Of a stretch of 64,000 bases of DNA, positions 1 through 11,483 are shown one piece after another. The notes beneath the pieces were generated by a model that worked only from the letters and a program-made list of their open reading frames with translations, was not told the DNA's origin and searched no databases. Both the position numbers and the translations under genes were made by a program. Position 1 is the first letter of the stretch. Each line of letters starts with the position of its first letter. Source of the DNA: Zantedeschia hybrid cultivar (taxonomy: Eukaryota; Streptophyta; Magnoliopsida; Alismatales; Araceae); contig JARZZO010000002.1 in assembly GCA_030544215.1 (NCBI GenBank), positions 77,383,150-77,447,149 on the forward strand, read 5' to 3'.

Positions 1-24
1 GGGAGCACTAGATTTCCTTTCTTC

Positions 25-500
25 ATTGCTGTATGGAAGATTAAGAGCCCTACTAAGGTGCAGGTCCGCATTTGGAGGGCCTCTCTGAACAGGCTTCCAC
101 TTGTGATTGTCTGGTTCATTTTGTGGTGTGTTTGATTAACGGTTGCAGCCTCCGTGGGATGGAGGAGGAGTCTGGAGATCACCTACCTTTCTCTTAGTTG
201 CTCTTACTCTTGTGCGGTTTGGGAAGTGCTGGGCCCTAGGTTGCAGCTTCCTTTCAACATTGGGACTCGACGGAGCACCTACTTTGGAAATGGAGGCCCA
301 TCCCCCCAAGCATGCTGTCCCGTTTATTTGTAACCATGTGATGGATTGGGCGAAGGCCTTTTGTAAGTGGACTATTCTAATTCCACTATTTTTTTGTCTT
401 CTTGGAGAGAGTTGAGGGCTTGCAGTGGCTCGGTGCTTTTATTTTGGGAGATTTTTTATTGTGTATCCTCCCCACATTTTTTGTAAATGCTCTTTTCTTT
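25..500 (+). mobile_element. LINE ORF2 C-terminal remnant (zf-RVT region)
   Basis: Read on the plus strand with frame changes, the stretch gives W-K-I-K-S-P-T-K-V-Q near 35-60, then EESGDHL near 160-185 and, in another frame, CSYSCAVWEVLG near 200-230. This is the layout of the zinc-binding reverse-transcriptase tail (zf-RVT) of plant non-LTR retrotransposons. Stops and frameshifts make it non-functional. The rest of the LINE would lie left of the window. It sits in an intron of the deacetylase gene. The family is recognised from remembered motif patterns, so lineage is not assigned. Confidence 0.6.
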
Positions 501-828
501 TATAATGTATGTGGTACTACCCACTTCCACAAAAAGTTTGGGACACCTTGATGCATATTTTTTAGGGAATTGATTTTATTTTCTTGCTAATTCCTTTTTC
601 CCTGTTTTGCTTTCTATATCCAAAAATTGGATCCTCTGTGTAACTTAACAAGGGAATTTCATTTATACATAGACCCTCAAGAATTGCTAAAGTGCTCTCT
701 GTTCATAACTTCATATTGTTAATGGTTTCTTCTGTATTCACTGAAAGAGAAGGAAACATGAAGGCATTTTCAGTTAAGCTAACACAGCCAGGATCCTTTC
801 TTGCCATATTTTAAATGGCTTCATGTAG

Positions 829-3800
829 GTTTTGGATAGATACAGCTGATAAGCAACCTTGCATAGGCACTGGGGGAATGATTGCATGGAGACTCAGGGC
901 TACCGGAAAGCTCTTCCATAGTGGTCTCGCACACAAGGTAGATCTCTCCAAATCATGTAGAGAAACTTCACTGGGTTTGACAGAATTGGTGTGTGTACAT
1001 AACTCAAAATCGTGGATCCCTTGTGGGCGTTCTCATGTTCTGTTCCTAATTCTTGTCTTTGTCTAAGAGAAGAAAGGTTGATTTATTTAGCCACCTCTAA
1101 CCATAGATAGTTTGTCCAACTATGTGGTACGTATACTGAGGGGTTATCTCATAGAGCAGTATCAGATTTGTTGTTCTGTTGCCTATCAAGAGATATCTTT
1201 GCCCACATCCTTGATTTATGTTATGCTGTTTGTTCCCATAATAGTGCACATTAACATAATGTGAAGAATGGGATTGCTTACTCTCCCAAAAAAATTATTG
1301 GCTTTAAGCAGTGAACTTTCTTGGTTGCTTTCTTGAGAAATATGTAAACAACCTTCTTTGTGGGTTGTAGACCGCGTAGTGCGTAGTTAAACTTTTATCT
1401 GATCTAGGTTCTCCATAGAAGCCCTTGAGGAAAATGAGATCAAGATAAACATTTTTTTTCTCTAGATGTGGATAACAGTCCCCAAATTAAACCTCCTATC
1501 TGAAAAAAAAAAAAAAAAACCTATGGACAATGAAAACCCATCAACATAATGTGGCTAGGTTAGTGATGCTAGAAATCGAAGCTGCCAAGACATGTATCCC
1601 CTCCACTTTTCCACTCCCTCAGACGATCACGATAAAAGTAAGGAGCTGCTCTGGAGATAGGACTTTCTTTTAAGATCCAATAAGTCCTTTCCCTCACACA
1701 TCCCAGACAGCAGCATGCAGCATGCAGCACCATCAACCAAATCCTTTTATCAAGATTCAAGCTACTGCCTCCGATGCTTGTTCCAAGCCCCAATGAGTTC
1801 AGTTATGAAGGACAGAGGTATCCATGTCAATCCCAAGGGAAGAGTAAATCTATGGCTGCAATCCAATTTATCATTTCTTTTTCCGTAAGATGAAAATAGT
1901 GACTTTGCAGGTCCAATTTGAATACATAAATTCTTCAGTTCTGCCAACCAATTGCCCAGCTTTCGAGATGCTTGTTTTTAGCTGTGTGCTCGCTGCATCC
2001 TTGTCTAATAGTAAACAGCTGACTTAAAAATACACTTTTTTTAGCTACTGAAAAATGTCCATCACATATAATTTTGCACATTGCATTTTTAAAATGCTGC
2101 TGACAAATGTTCCTTTGGATGTTTTCTTTACTCATGCATCTCGAATTTTAAAGATGTGGTGAGAGGGAGGGAGGGAACCTACTATGTGCAGCGAGAGAGG
2201 CCTGCTACATGCAGCAGTGCCACACCAAGGGGAGTTGCTGCATTATAGCGTTACCTTACACACATGCACGCGCGCATATGCACATAAATATATGTTTGTA
2301 GGTATATATGTACATGCTGTAACAAGAAAGATTCCTGTATTTGGTCTCATCTTGATTGATGCCCTCTTCATCATGAATGGGCTCATTTGTTTCCTTCCTC
2401 TTCAGTTGAACACATAGGTCGTGCTGCCTTGGATTGTGCTCCCTTAGTTATGCAGACTATTTAGTCATGATTCATGAAGATTCCAACACTTTGGCTGGTT
2501 TCTGCTGTTTGGACTGAACCCTTCTTGGTGCTCCAGCACTCGAAAAATTGAAGGCTAAGCTTAAGGTGTTAGAACAAGGAATGTTATTTCAATGTTTGTT
2601 TTTTTCAATCTGTGCATGTGGCAGAGGAAGATGTCTTAAAATGTTATTCAATTGGCTGATCTTTTTAAATTGTCTTTCTAACACATGCTGTGTAACCATT
2701 TAGCGGGTTCAGCTTAGTTTACGTACCTTTAAATTGTTTAGCCAATGTCTTTAAAGGTATGTATGCCAACATTCATACATAGAACTTGAGTTATATAAAT
2801 CCCATTGTCTAGGGCCAATCGACTGCTTTAACCACTCAAAACACACACTGCATCCAAGAAAGAAAAGAACCTTGACAACTGGAACATATTGTAACTCATC
2901 AGGTTCTGATATACAAAAGAGAAACAAACACTCTGGCTGCTATACATTGCACTGTTATCACCATTCTTTCTTAATTTTTTTGAGCCTACATTGTCGGAAG
3001 TTTTCTCATGGAAATAGACTCTTAAAAAGAGGACTCTTTAAATCCTATGCAACAGGCAATCAATCCCCTGGAGCTGGCAATGGAAGCCCTTAAGGAAATT
3101 CAGTTAAGATTTTATAAAGACTTCCCGCCACATCCTAAAGAAGAAGTTTATGGTTTTGCTACACCGTCAACAATGAAACCAACCCAGTGGAGCTGTAAGT
3201 TTAATGCCTTCGTCTTCAATTAACTAGTAGAAATATGCTTCCAAAATAGAGGATGTTACAAAAGACAGCATGTTTTTGATGGATGGCATATTTCAGATCC
3301 TGGAGGTGGTGTCAATCAGATTCCTGCTGAATGTACAGTTTCAGGGGATGTCAGGTGTGCATTTTTCTTAATATTGTCATTAAGATTCCCAAGTTCTAGA
3401 ATAATATTTTTCCAATTTTGGGGGTGTATTCATATCGCTCTGGTGGCTAACCTATGAAGGTCAAAGAGTGGCCATTTATTTTTCTTCTAAGCTGGAAGCG
3501 CTTTGCAACTACATCTACTTTATCGGAAGATACTGAATCAGTGTGTTTGTCATGATTTAATTCAAGAAAAGTCAGGAACTATGTCAGGCTGAACTGAAAG
3601 CACCACAACTGACTTATAATCTTATCAGATTAGACCCAAAAGCGTAGGAACAAATGTCACACTGAATAGCTTGTGATATTAATTTATTTTTGTTTTTTGA
3701 GGGTTGCCTTGGACCGCAATTATTTAGGAAATAGATAAGACATATATTTACTAGGGCCTAATCCTTTTTATGCAAAAGGAAATCTGGCATCTGTATCTGA

Positions 3801-5327
3801 AATCCTCTATATATCACTGTGTGATGTGGTCAGGTAGCCATATGGGTTTTTTCCCCTAAAGACTCAAGGGAAGTCAGATTTGCCCTTCCTGCTCATCATT
3901 GGTTCTCTGTATGCTTTTAAAGTAATTTCATCACTGAAAGAAAAATGAGAAAACTGATTGCTGGTTCTTTTTTTTGCTCCATCATTGGTTCTCTGTATGC
4001 TTTTAAAGTAATTTCATCACTGAAAGAAAAATGAGAAAACTGATTGCTCGTTCTTTTTTTGCAGATTGACACCCTTCTACAGGTTGGCTTTTCACATCAG
4101 AATTCTAATTTTGATTCTCTTTTCTGTTTTATATGTGGATTTTTTTTGTATGTTTGGGAGCATCCTATTAGGATAACTGGCATGAATAATGTTTTGCTGA
4201 GATACTAAAGTTCTATTGATTCAGCACAGCAGATGTGGTGAAGAAGTTACAAGAATATGTGGATGACATGAATGCTAACATAGAGAAGCTGGATACACGA
4301 GGGCCTGTATCAAAGTATGTCCTCCCTGATGAAAATTTGAGGGGAAGGTTAGTCTCTTTTCTTCCCTCTTTTGAAGAGAGCAGGATTCTTGCACCTGGAG
4401 TTCTGGAATTTCACATTATCTGTTTATAATGAAAAATACAAGAAACTGACAGCATGTCTTCCCAGATTTGGATGTAACGTGCACCCACATTAAGATGCTG
4501 AAAACTCTGTACATTCAGTTTAGCTTGTGAATGTCCTTATTAGAACATTTGTTAATTATGTTTGAGAAGATGTAATCTCCCCCTTCACCCACCTTAACAT
4601 ACGTCACCTTTTTGTCTTTTCTTTTTTTTTTTTCTTTTTTTTGAGTGCTTCGGCTATAATTTTAATGACTAGATGGTTTAAACATGTTAGTGCCAGAACT
4701 TTTTAACTAACTTGTATAGTACATATTTACCTTAAATTGCTTTCTCTTTTTGGAGAAGTAATTATGTTGGTTTTCCTCAGAATCGAAATCAGTTTTGATG
4801 AGTCCATGATGTCTGGAGTTGCTTGTAACATTGATTCTCGTGGCTATCACGTTCTCTGCAAAGCAACCGAGGAAGTGGTTGGATATGTGAAACCTTATTC
4901 AATCACTGGGAGTCTCCCATTGATTCGAGAACTTCAGGTCTCATTCTCATCTTTCTCGTGTCATTTATCTTTTTGGAAATATTCCCGACCAGTGAAATTG
5001 ATACTGAGATTCTTTTGCTGGCGTAGGATGAAGGCTTTGATGTTCAAACTTCTGGATATGGTGATCCTTTCCCATATGACTTTATGCACCTCCTTGTCAT
5101 TTCCTAGAACACTCAGTTTTTGCACATCTTATGGCCATTCTGTTATCTACATCCTTCACAAAAGTGTCATTTTTTACTTCAGCATACTGACATTGTCCAA
5201 CTTCTGGGCTGTCTCTGCAGGTTTAATGGCTACTTATCATGCAAAGAATGAATACTGCCTTTTCTCCGATATGTGTCAAGGCTTTCAGGTGTTTGTGAGC
5301 ATCATTTCTCAGTTGGAAGAAGACTAA
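829..5327 (+). CDS. NAOD: Acetylornithine deacetylase, C-terminal eight exons (partial)
   Basis: M20-family metallohydrolase that releases ornithine from N-acetylornithine in arginine and polyamine metabolism. Exons by splice signals and unbroken frame: 829-937, 3056-3194, 3297-3354, 4065-4082 (an 18-base microexon), 4225-4347, 4781-4937, 5027-5060 and 5221-5327 (TAA). They encode about 247 residues, a little over half of the usual 430-440. Landmarks in order: WIDTADKQPC, TGKLFHSGLAHK, INPLELAMEALKEIQ, FATPSTMKPTQW, the dimerisation-domain piece GPVSKYVLPDEN, then ATYHAKNEYC, whose His is the usual last metal ligand of the family. All introns are GT-AG. The exon at 829 starts in mid-codon, so upstream exons lie outside the window. 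The 2.1-kb intron 938-3055 holds no recognisable gene, only an A17 run near 1504. It is convergent with the next gene. Known for the family: At4g17830 is the Arabidopsis homologue. Confidence 0.95.
3894..4064 (+). repeat. 86-bp tandem duplication covering a splice acceptor
   Basis: Two adjacent copies (3894-3979 and 3980-4064) share the segment starting CATCATTGGTTCTCTG and running through a polypyrimidine tract. Copy 2 ends in TTTTTTTGCAG and supplies the acceptor of the 18-base exon at 4065. In copy 1 the same place reads TTTTTTTTGCTC, so the AG is absent. Copies are nearly identical, so the event is recent. Confidence 0.9.
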
Positions 5328-5416
5328 CTGATATATGATTTTGTGTGCATAGACCTTTGTAATAGTTCAAAGGACTCAATAAATAGTTAAAAAAGGGGAA
5401 TAGGCATTTCTTCAGG

Positions 5417-5736
5417 AGTAATACTTGTTGCACCGTGCGATGGCGCAAAACCCTATTTTTTTTTTTAAAAAAAAAATTAAAAAAAATTTGTTTAAGGTCG
5501 GGTTCATCATGTCTGACATGTTCGTACAACCAGATCTCTGATTGGACAATTAAAAAAATTATGAAAATAAAAAATGGAACCTCCTTTTATCAGGCTCGGC
5601 ACTGGTCATTGGGTTTTGGTTTTTGAGTTTTTAAATTTTCTTAGATCAGGACATGATGAGTTCAACCTTTAAAAAGTTTCAAAAAACAAATAAATTAAAA
5701 ATGACTGCATCCCATGTGGTTCAGCAGGTATTACTT
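5417..5736. mobile_element. Small inverted-repeat element, AGTAATACTTG family, copy A
   Basis: Left end reads AGTAATACTTGTTGCACC and right end TTCAGCAGGTATTACT, an imperfect terminal inverted repeat. Inside are poly-T/poly-A and the family-typical GATTGGACAATTAAAAAAAT followed by an A-rich stretch. No coding capacity. It lies just beyond the stop of the deacetylase gene, so it may be transcribed in its 3' region. Superfamily not determined. Confidence 0.6.
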
Positions 5737-5854
5737 TTTCTCCTCTTATTGAATGGGGGTCTACATAAAGTTACTTTGTTAAGTCTCACTTTGTTTGCAG
5801 AATAAGTTATTACGTAGAGTTGACTGACGGAATGACGTATATTAAAATAAGGGG

Positions 5855-6095
5855 TGTTTAGATTTGATAGTTTTGCGGAGGTTTATTGACCGATGGAATA
5901 AGAAGAATAAGTAATTTTTGGATCTAAGGTGAGATAGTTTATTCTCCTTATTCTCCGAATATGTTATTCAACACTAGAATAAATCATTTCATTTGTCAAA
6001 ATAAAATTAAGTTTATTCTCCTCTTATTTGTCCTTATTCTTTTCTTATTCACCAATCAAAGTGGTGAAAAGAATAAGACTGAATAAATTAGTCAA
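5855..6095. mobile_element. TTATTC-rich small repeat (second family), copy 1
   Basis: Begins near GTGTTTAGATTTGATAG and ends near CACCAATCAAAGTGGTG, with the interior dominated by TTATTCTCCTTATTC words. A related copy lies at 60716-61000, whose ends read ACTCTACTTTGATAG and CTATCAAAGTAGTG. This looks like a MITE-like non-coding element. No target duplication was identified. Confidence 0.4.
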
Positions 6096-6098
6096 TAA

Positions 6099-8784
6099 TA
6101 GGGTTGTAATCGGGTAGGATATAGATATGGAAACAAGTGTTTTCGTTTTTCAATTCCGATAACGATAATCTATTTTCGTTTTTGATTTTGATAAGATTGG
6201 AAAATGTATTTTATATTTATGTTTTTGATAAAATCGGAAAGTTTATTTTCCGTTTTCGATTCCGATATCAGAATTGGATATTATTTTTGATAACTATAAA
6301 AAGTTGTTAATTTCTTGATTGATTTATTTAAAACATATAGAATGACACCTAAATATAGCCAATACGTCTTAATATATTAGATAATGATCAATAAGATTAA
6401 AAAATAATTAGTGTAACTATGTATTCATAAAGTTACATTTAAAAATCTATTATATACGTTAAACTTCACAACTAAATGTTAAAAGATATCTAAAAAAAGA
6501 ATTTTAACTAAACATCATTTCAAAATAAAAAGAAATTTTCACCACATAATAATGAAATCTTTCATCACTTCTCGGTCGCTCTGGTCCGCACCCGGCCCAA
6601 GATGGGGGTCGACGGCGAGGTCGAAGGCACATCCTGGTCTGTATCCGACAGCTCGTTGTCGGAGAGGCAAGAGGCTTCTCCATTTGGATTGGGCCAGAGC
6701 AGCGGTTGAGTGGCCGGTCGTCTTGAACCGGTGGAGTGAGTGAACCGGGGAGGCGCTTAAGCTTGCATTGGGGCTCTCCTCGGGAGTTCTAGCTGCGGAA
6801 TGGGTGGACCTAGCATGTCTTTTTTTGGCAGCCTGATGCCACTTCTTGAGGGCCTTGGAAGAAAATACAGTTGCAGCTAAAGGTTTTTGGTGTGCGTCAG
6901 AATTCAACAGGAAAACTGTTGGCTATTGGCCCATGGTGGCTTTGGACAATTAGTCCTATATCGGTTTCTAAATTATGGTTCCAGTGCATATAAGTCTGTG
7001 CCTCTGAATCTCAACACCGCAGTTTTGGGATTTCATCTAAAACCATTAGCCATCAGAATTCAATATCGTGATTCAGGCTAAAAAAACAAAAAAACAAGAG
7101 GAAAGCATGATAGCAATGCAAAAGAGATTGGGTAACCTATCATCTCATATCTATCCAAATCAAATAACTTGTCAAACTTCTAACTCTTTTTCTAATTTCT
7201 TTCAATGTTAACTACTACTTTGCTTTAACTTCAATTTCAAAAAAGAAAAGCATGCATTCTAGAAGTTTGGATTTAAAAACTACCGCCAAAACAATGGAGG
7301 CAACAAACAAACTGAAAATACACTCCTTTGACCTAAAAATAAAACTGAAGATACATTGATCTGAAAATAATAATAGATGACCACAACAAACTGAAAGTTC
7401 AAGTCAAAACTAATATAATGCAAGTGTCATCATTTATACAGCATTCCTATTTGACTTGGTTAGAAAACATCAATATAAACAGTAAACAAAAGCAAATACT
7501 TTTATATTCATTTGGAAATGCTAACAATTAATTTCAAAAAAGAATTGACCCTGAGCTGGGAATCAATGCAAATGGATATAAAAATGGTGAATATTTATGT
7601 CAGACGTGAAAGCAAAGAACTTGAGCACGATAATAACCAGTGAAATGTATAACAAGCTGACAAAGCGAAAAGAGCTCCACAGTGTTGTAGATCAAAATAG
7701 ATCCCTTGGTTTTACTTGCTGGAATAAACCAAATAGCAGCCTTCAGAACTGGGAGAAAATGCACAAAGTCCTGAAACAAAAGTTAATGAAAATTTTTTAA
7801 GACAGTAAAAGAATCCCAACCAGACGTATTGGTTAAAGCCCTCACGGCTAACAGATCTTCAAAATACGTAGGGTATTGTCAAAGGCCTCAAGGCTAACAG
7901 ATCTTACATAAATACATACATTATAGTGGCGAGTAAATCTGTGTTCATCACTTCATCTATAATCCCACCCCACCCCCCCACCACTAACGACGAACAAGAA
8001 TACAGTATTAGGACAGATCCGTGGAGGAGATCTCTTTTACCCTTTCCCAACCAACTCATTTGGCCTACATCAAGCACATTATTAAGACTTGGTCTTCAGT
8101 CGGAGACTTTGATCAAGGACATTCCTAAACCCTTAATCTATGTTCATTTGTCATACCCCTCCACCCTCAAAAAAATGGGAGAGGGATTGAAGATGATTGT
8201 AGAAGAAGATGTATACGTCTGGCTGACACCATCGCCGTCGAGACCGCCCCGAGTTCCCCTTCGTCGAGGCCATCGCCGGCCAACACCGTTGAGACCTTCC
8301 GGGTTTCCCCCCTTTGTCGCTGACGTCGTTGAGGAAGGATGGCTGAGCAGCCGTCTGCCGAGAGAAGCACTGAGTAGTCGAGAGCCTTGCCCTCCAGCGG
8401 AGGGAAGTATTTGCTGGCTTTCTGCGGAAGGATGGTGTGGTGCAGAGGGGAGGAAGCAGATGGGGCTTAGAGGGGAGATGGCCAGATGGGGCATGCATTG
8501 GGGGCTGCATAGTGCGTAGCGTTAGGGTTCTCGGTTCCCCCTTCTTACAAATGTTTTTCTCCTCAGTTGTTAGATTAAAAAAAATCTTAAGGTCAATATT
8601 TATTCGTAATAATAAATTTAATAATAATCGAAATCGAAAAGCGGATACAGAAACAGGCGTTTCCGTTTCTGATTCCGATAGCTTACCGGAAATATTCGAT
8701 TCCAATTCTGATAGCTATCGGACATATTTTTTTTTTGATAACGGATTGAAAAATTGAATAATCGGATTTCCGTTGACAGCCCTA
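6099..8784. mobile_element. Possible hAT-like remnant with unrecognised interior
   Basis: The right end CCGTTGACAGCCCTA at 8770-8784 is the inverted form of the element end TAGGGCTGTCAACGGA at 54439, so a transposon end is real here. The left end TAGGGTTGTAATCGGGT at 6099 is a weaker match, and no matching 8-bp target duplication was found; the two ends could belong to separate remnants. Inside are GC-rich islands at 6560-6740 and 8220-8500 with open frames that I do not recognise, separated by AT-rich DNA. Confidence 0.35.
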
Positions 8785-11483
8785 AGACTAAATAATGTTG
8801 GATTGCGGATACCATTGGATCTTTAGATCTTCCGTACCTTACTTCTGAAAGATCTTCCGAGTGGTTTATTCATGTTATATTTATGGTATGCAGTTAACAA
8901 TACAATTCCTCCTTTCGCAGGCCTTAATTGTCAAACAGGTGCGATGATGTACTAAAAATACAACAAAAAGTCTGCATCTGCTTACCTTTATCTCCGTACG
9001 GTGCGTAGCTTTTGGAATTCTGAGAAAGAGAGGGTTACAGTTTGCTGGGTGAGCAAAAGAGTCCGCCATTGGACTTGATACAGTGAAAAAGGCAAATCGC
9101 AAATGTTATGCTCCTGCACTTTTTACCCAGTTTTTCGCACTCTTATTTAAACGGTGATCGGATGGTTCTTATTAAAATGTGTATGCTATAAAAGATGTGC
9201 CAAAGAAGCAAAAAAAATAAAGGAAAAAGGCAAAAGAAGATGTGCCAAAGATGCTAATGGACAAACCTAGCAAGAAGTATGGCAAAAAGTGTACACAGTA
9301 GTTTTAGAGTATATTACAACCTTTTGTGACGTTCTTGGGTTACCTTTAGATAGATTGAATTTTTCGGGGCCACCTTTCGCATCCAGTGTCTTCGGCGAAA
9401 GGCGACGTTCTAGCGGGTTTGGAAGGGAAATGGAGCTTTATCGAAGGTAAGGTTTTTTTGGGACAGTAATATGCTGCCATTGAAATACTTGCTGTCATTT
9501 TAGGTACAGTAAAGATGATGTAGAACATCCCTGCCCTCCAACTTAGAGATGCCACATATGTGCCCCCCATATGTCTTTGCAGTGTAATGATGGTGTCGAT
9601 TTTACTGCATGTTAACATACATGGGCACTTTGTCCCTCTTGAACTTTCAGATCATTCGACACAGCGCGTCGGGGGGGGACGGAATCAGATCCGTAAGTAA
9701 TCCTTCTACGTACTGAACGGTGAAGGGGCTGCTGGGTCGAAGGTGACTGGATGAAGCCGCTGCAACAGCTTCGCGGCAAATATGAAGCTTGGATGAAACA
9801 TACCGACGTCGAAGGCGTGTTGACGAGTACAATCCAACAAGCTTCTCAGCCAGCCGCAGCTCGGAAATCCGGACGGAGCAACCACAACAAGAAGACAGCA
9901 GCCGTGTAAGGAAGGTGAAGGTTCGAATAACTCTTGTATTGCTAGTAAATGTGCATTCAGGAACTGCAAATAATCCAGTATGCAAAGGTTCCTTTTGACG
10001 CAAACTCTACAGTATACGATGTAAACTGCAATAAGCCAGTTCGGGTTGTGGTTAATCTGAGACAAGAATCTGTTAATGTATGATGGAGGATAGTAGTACC
10101 CGGGCATTACGGCAAGTATTACTTTTAGCTTCATATGACACAAACTATGGCCCGAACCCTACAAAAGGCAGATTTCCACCTCATCTTTGGCCCGTGGTGG
10201 TTCAAAAGTATGGTCTGGCCTGGTTAAGATTATGAGAGAGAGAGAGAGAGAGATCTCAAGTGATCAGGGGATCTCAGTAGGATAACCAGGGCCTCCAGGA
10301 GGGGTAGTGACTGGGCAAGCCATCCAGGTGCCCCGGAAGGGGCAGAGATAGGAGTGGTTCGTCCGATGCTGGGTTTTACTTTAAGTAATACTTATTGCAT
10401 TGACCGGCCTACACAGCTTTGACTTTGCCGTCCGATCAAGCTTTGCAGTCCGATCAACATGATCGGACAGCAGTGCACCAGTGGGTAAACTTTATTTTAA
10501 AAAAAACTTGAGGAACCATCTCACTTTGGCATCTGTACTATGACTATCATCTGATGTTTGATCGGACAGTCAAAAAAACATAAAAAGAAAGGATTGCATA
10601 CTTGTGCGATCTGAACTGTCGGATCGTGCACATGGTGCAGCAACTGCAAATATTACTCTACCTCAACACAATGCTTGCTAGAACCCAAGGGAAATCATAC
10701 CACAGGAGCTGAGGAAGTCACGGAACACTGGAAGAAGGATGGGGAGTTGGAAATGGTGGCTGGGGCCTTGAGGGAGGTTGTTAACTTCTTTCACTGTTTT
10801 TGGGTATTGTGACTTTTTTTTAGGGTTGGGCTTTTTATTTTTTAAGCAAACAAATATCTTGTGAACATGACAATTAATATTTATCATGCCCACAAAATGT
10901 TTGTCACGCGTACGTACATTTGTCACGCTCATAACCCTACACTCGTATTTAATACTTACGTGACTCACTTGTTAAAAAAATTGTCCAACTCATATAACCC
11001 CCACCTAATTAGATGACTCAACTTGCTGTATTGACCCACAGTGTAGCAAATATTACTCTAAATATTGATCATAAAACTTCATCGAACGGTACTGAGCTCA
11101 TCCTAGGGTAGAAGTTTAGACTGTCGGTGACCTAGCTGGCCTGGTCTCAGGCTGGAAAACATAATATTAGACAGCGAAATCTACTGATATTGGCTCACCT
11201 CGATAATTAAATTTGTCATGTTCTTTCCGGTCTCCAAGAAATTATGACTCATGTTACTGAAGAGTATCGCGTGTAAACAGTCTGCATATTGTTTATCTCC
11301 AATATATACAGCACTCTTGTACAAAATATTTCTACTCCATAATCTTACAGCTACCATATAGAGGATGGTTCGGCAGAACCATGTAAGTTCTGGCACTACG
11401 AATATGCAACTCCACATTGTAGGGAGTTTTGCCATCTCGACCTTCTGCAAGTTCTTGCAGAGCTTTGCACTTAACCCCTTCGA
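8785..11483. other. Intergenic stretch between deacetylase and BCM genes
   Basis: No gene is recognised. It holds a moderately GC-rich piece at 9650-9910, a (GA)n run near 10230-10252, and a copy of the AGTAATACTTG repeat family at 10383-10657. A further end-like motif, GTAGCAAATATTACTCT, lies near 11043. Reading frames of 90-145 codons here show no family motif. Confidence 0.6.
10383..10657. mobile_element. AGTAATACTTG family, copy B
   Basis: Left end AAGTAATACTTATTGCA, right end GGTGCAGCAACTGCAAATATTACT, with the internal family motif GATCGGACAGTCAAAAAAA. Non-coding and imperfect; assigned by the shared ends and interior. Confidence 0.5.

Noticed and set aside
8150..8705. 184-codon minus-strand frame as a gene
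   Set aside because: No domain, no convincing splice or start context, and it lies beside a transposon end; kept only as a possible captured fragment.
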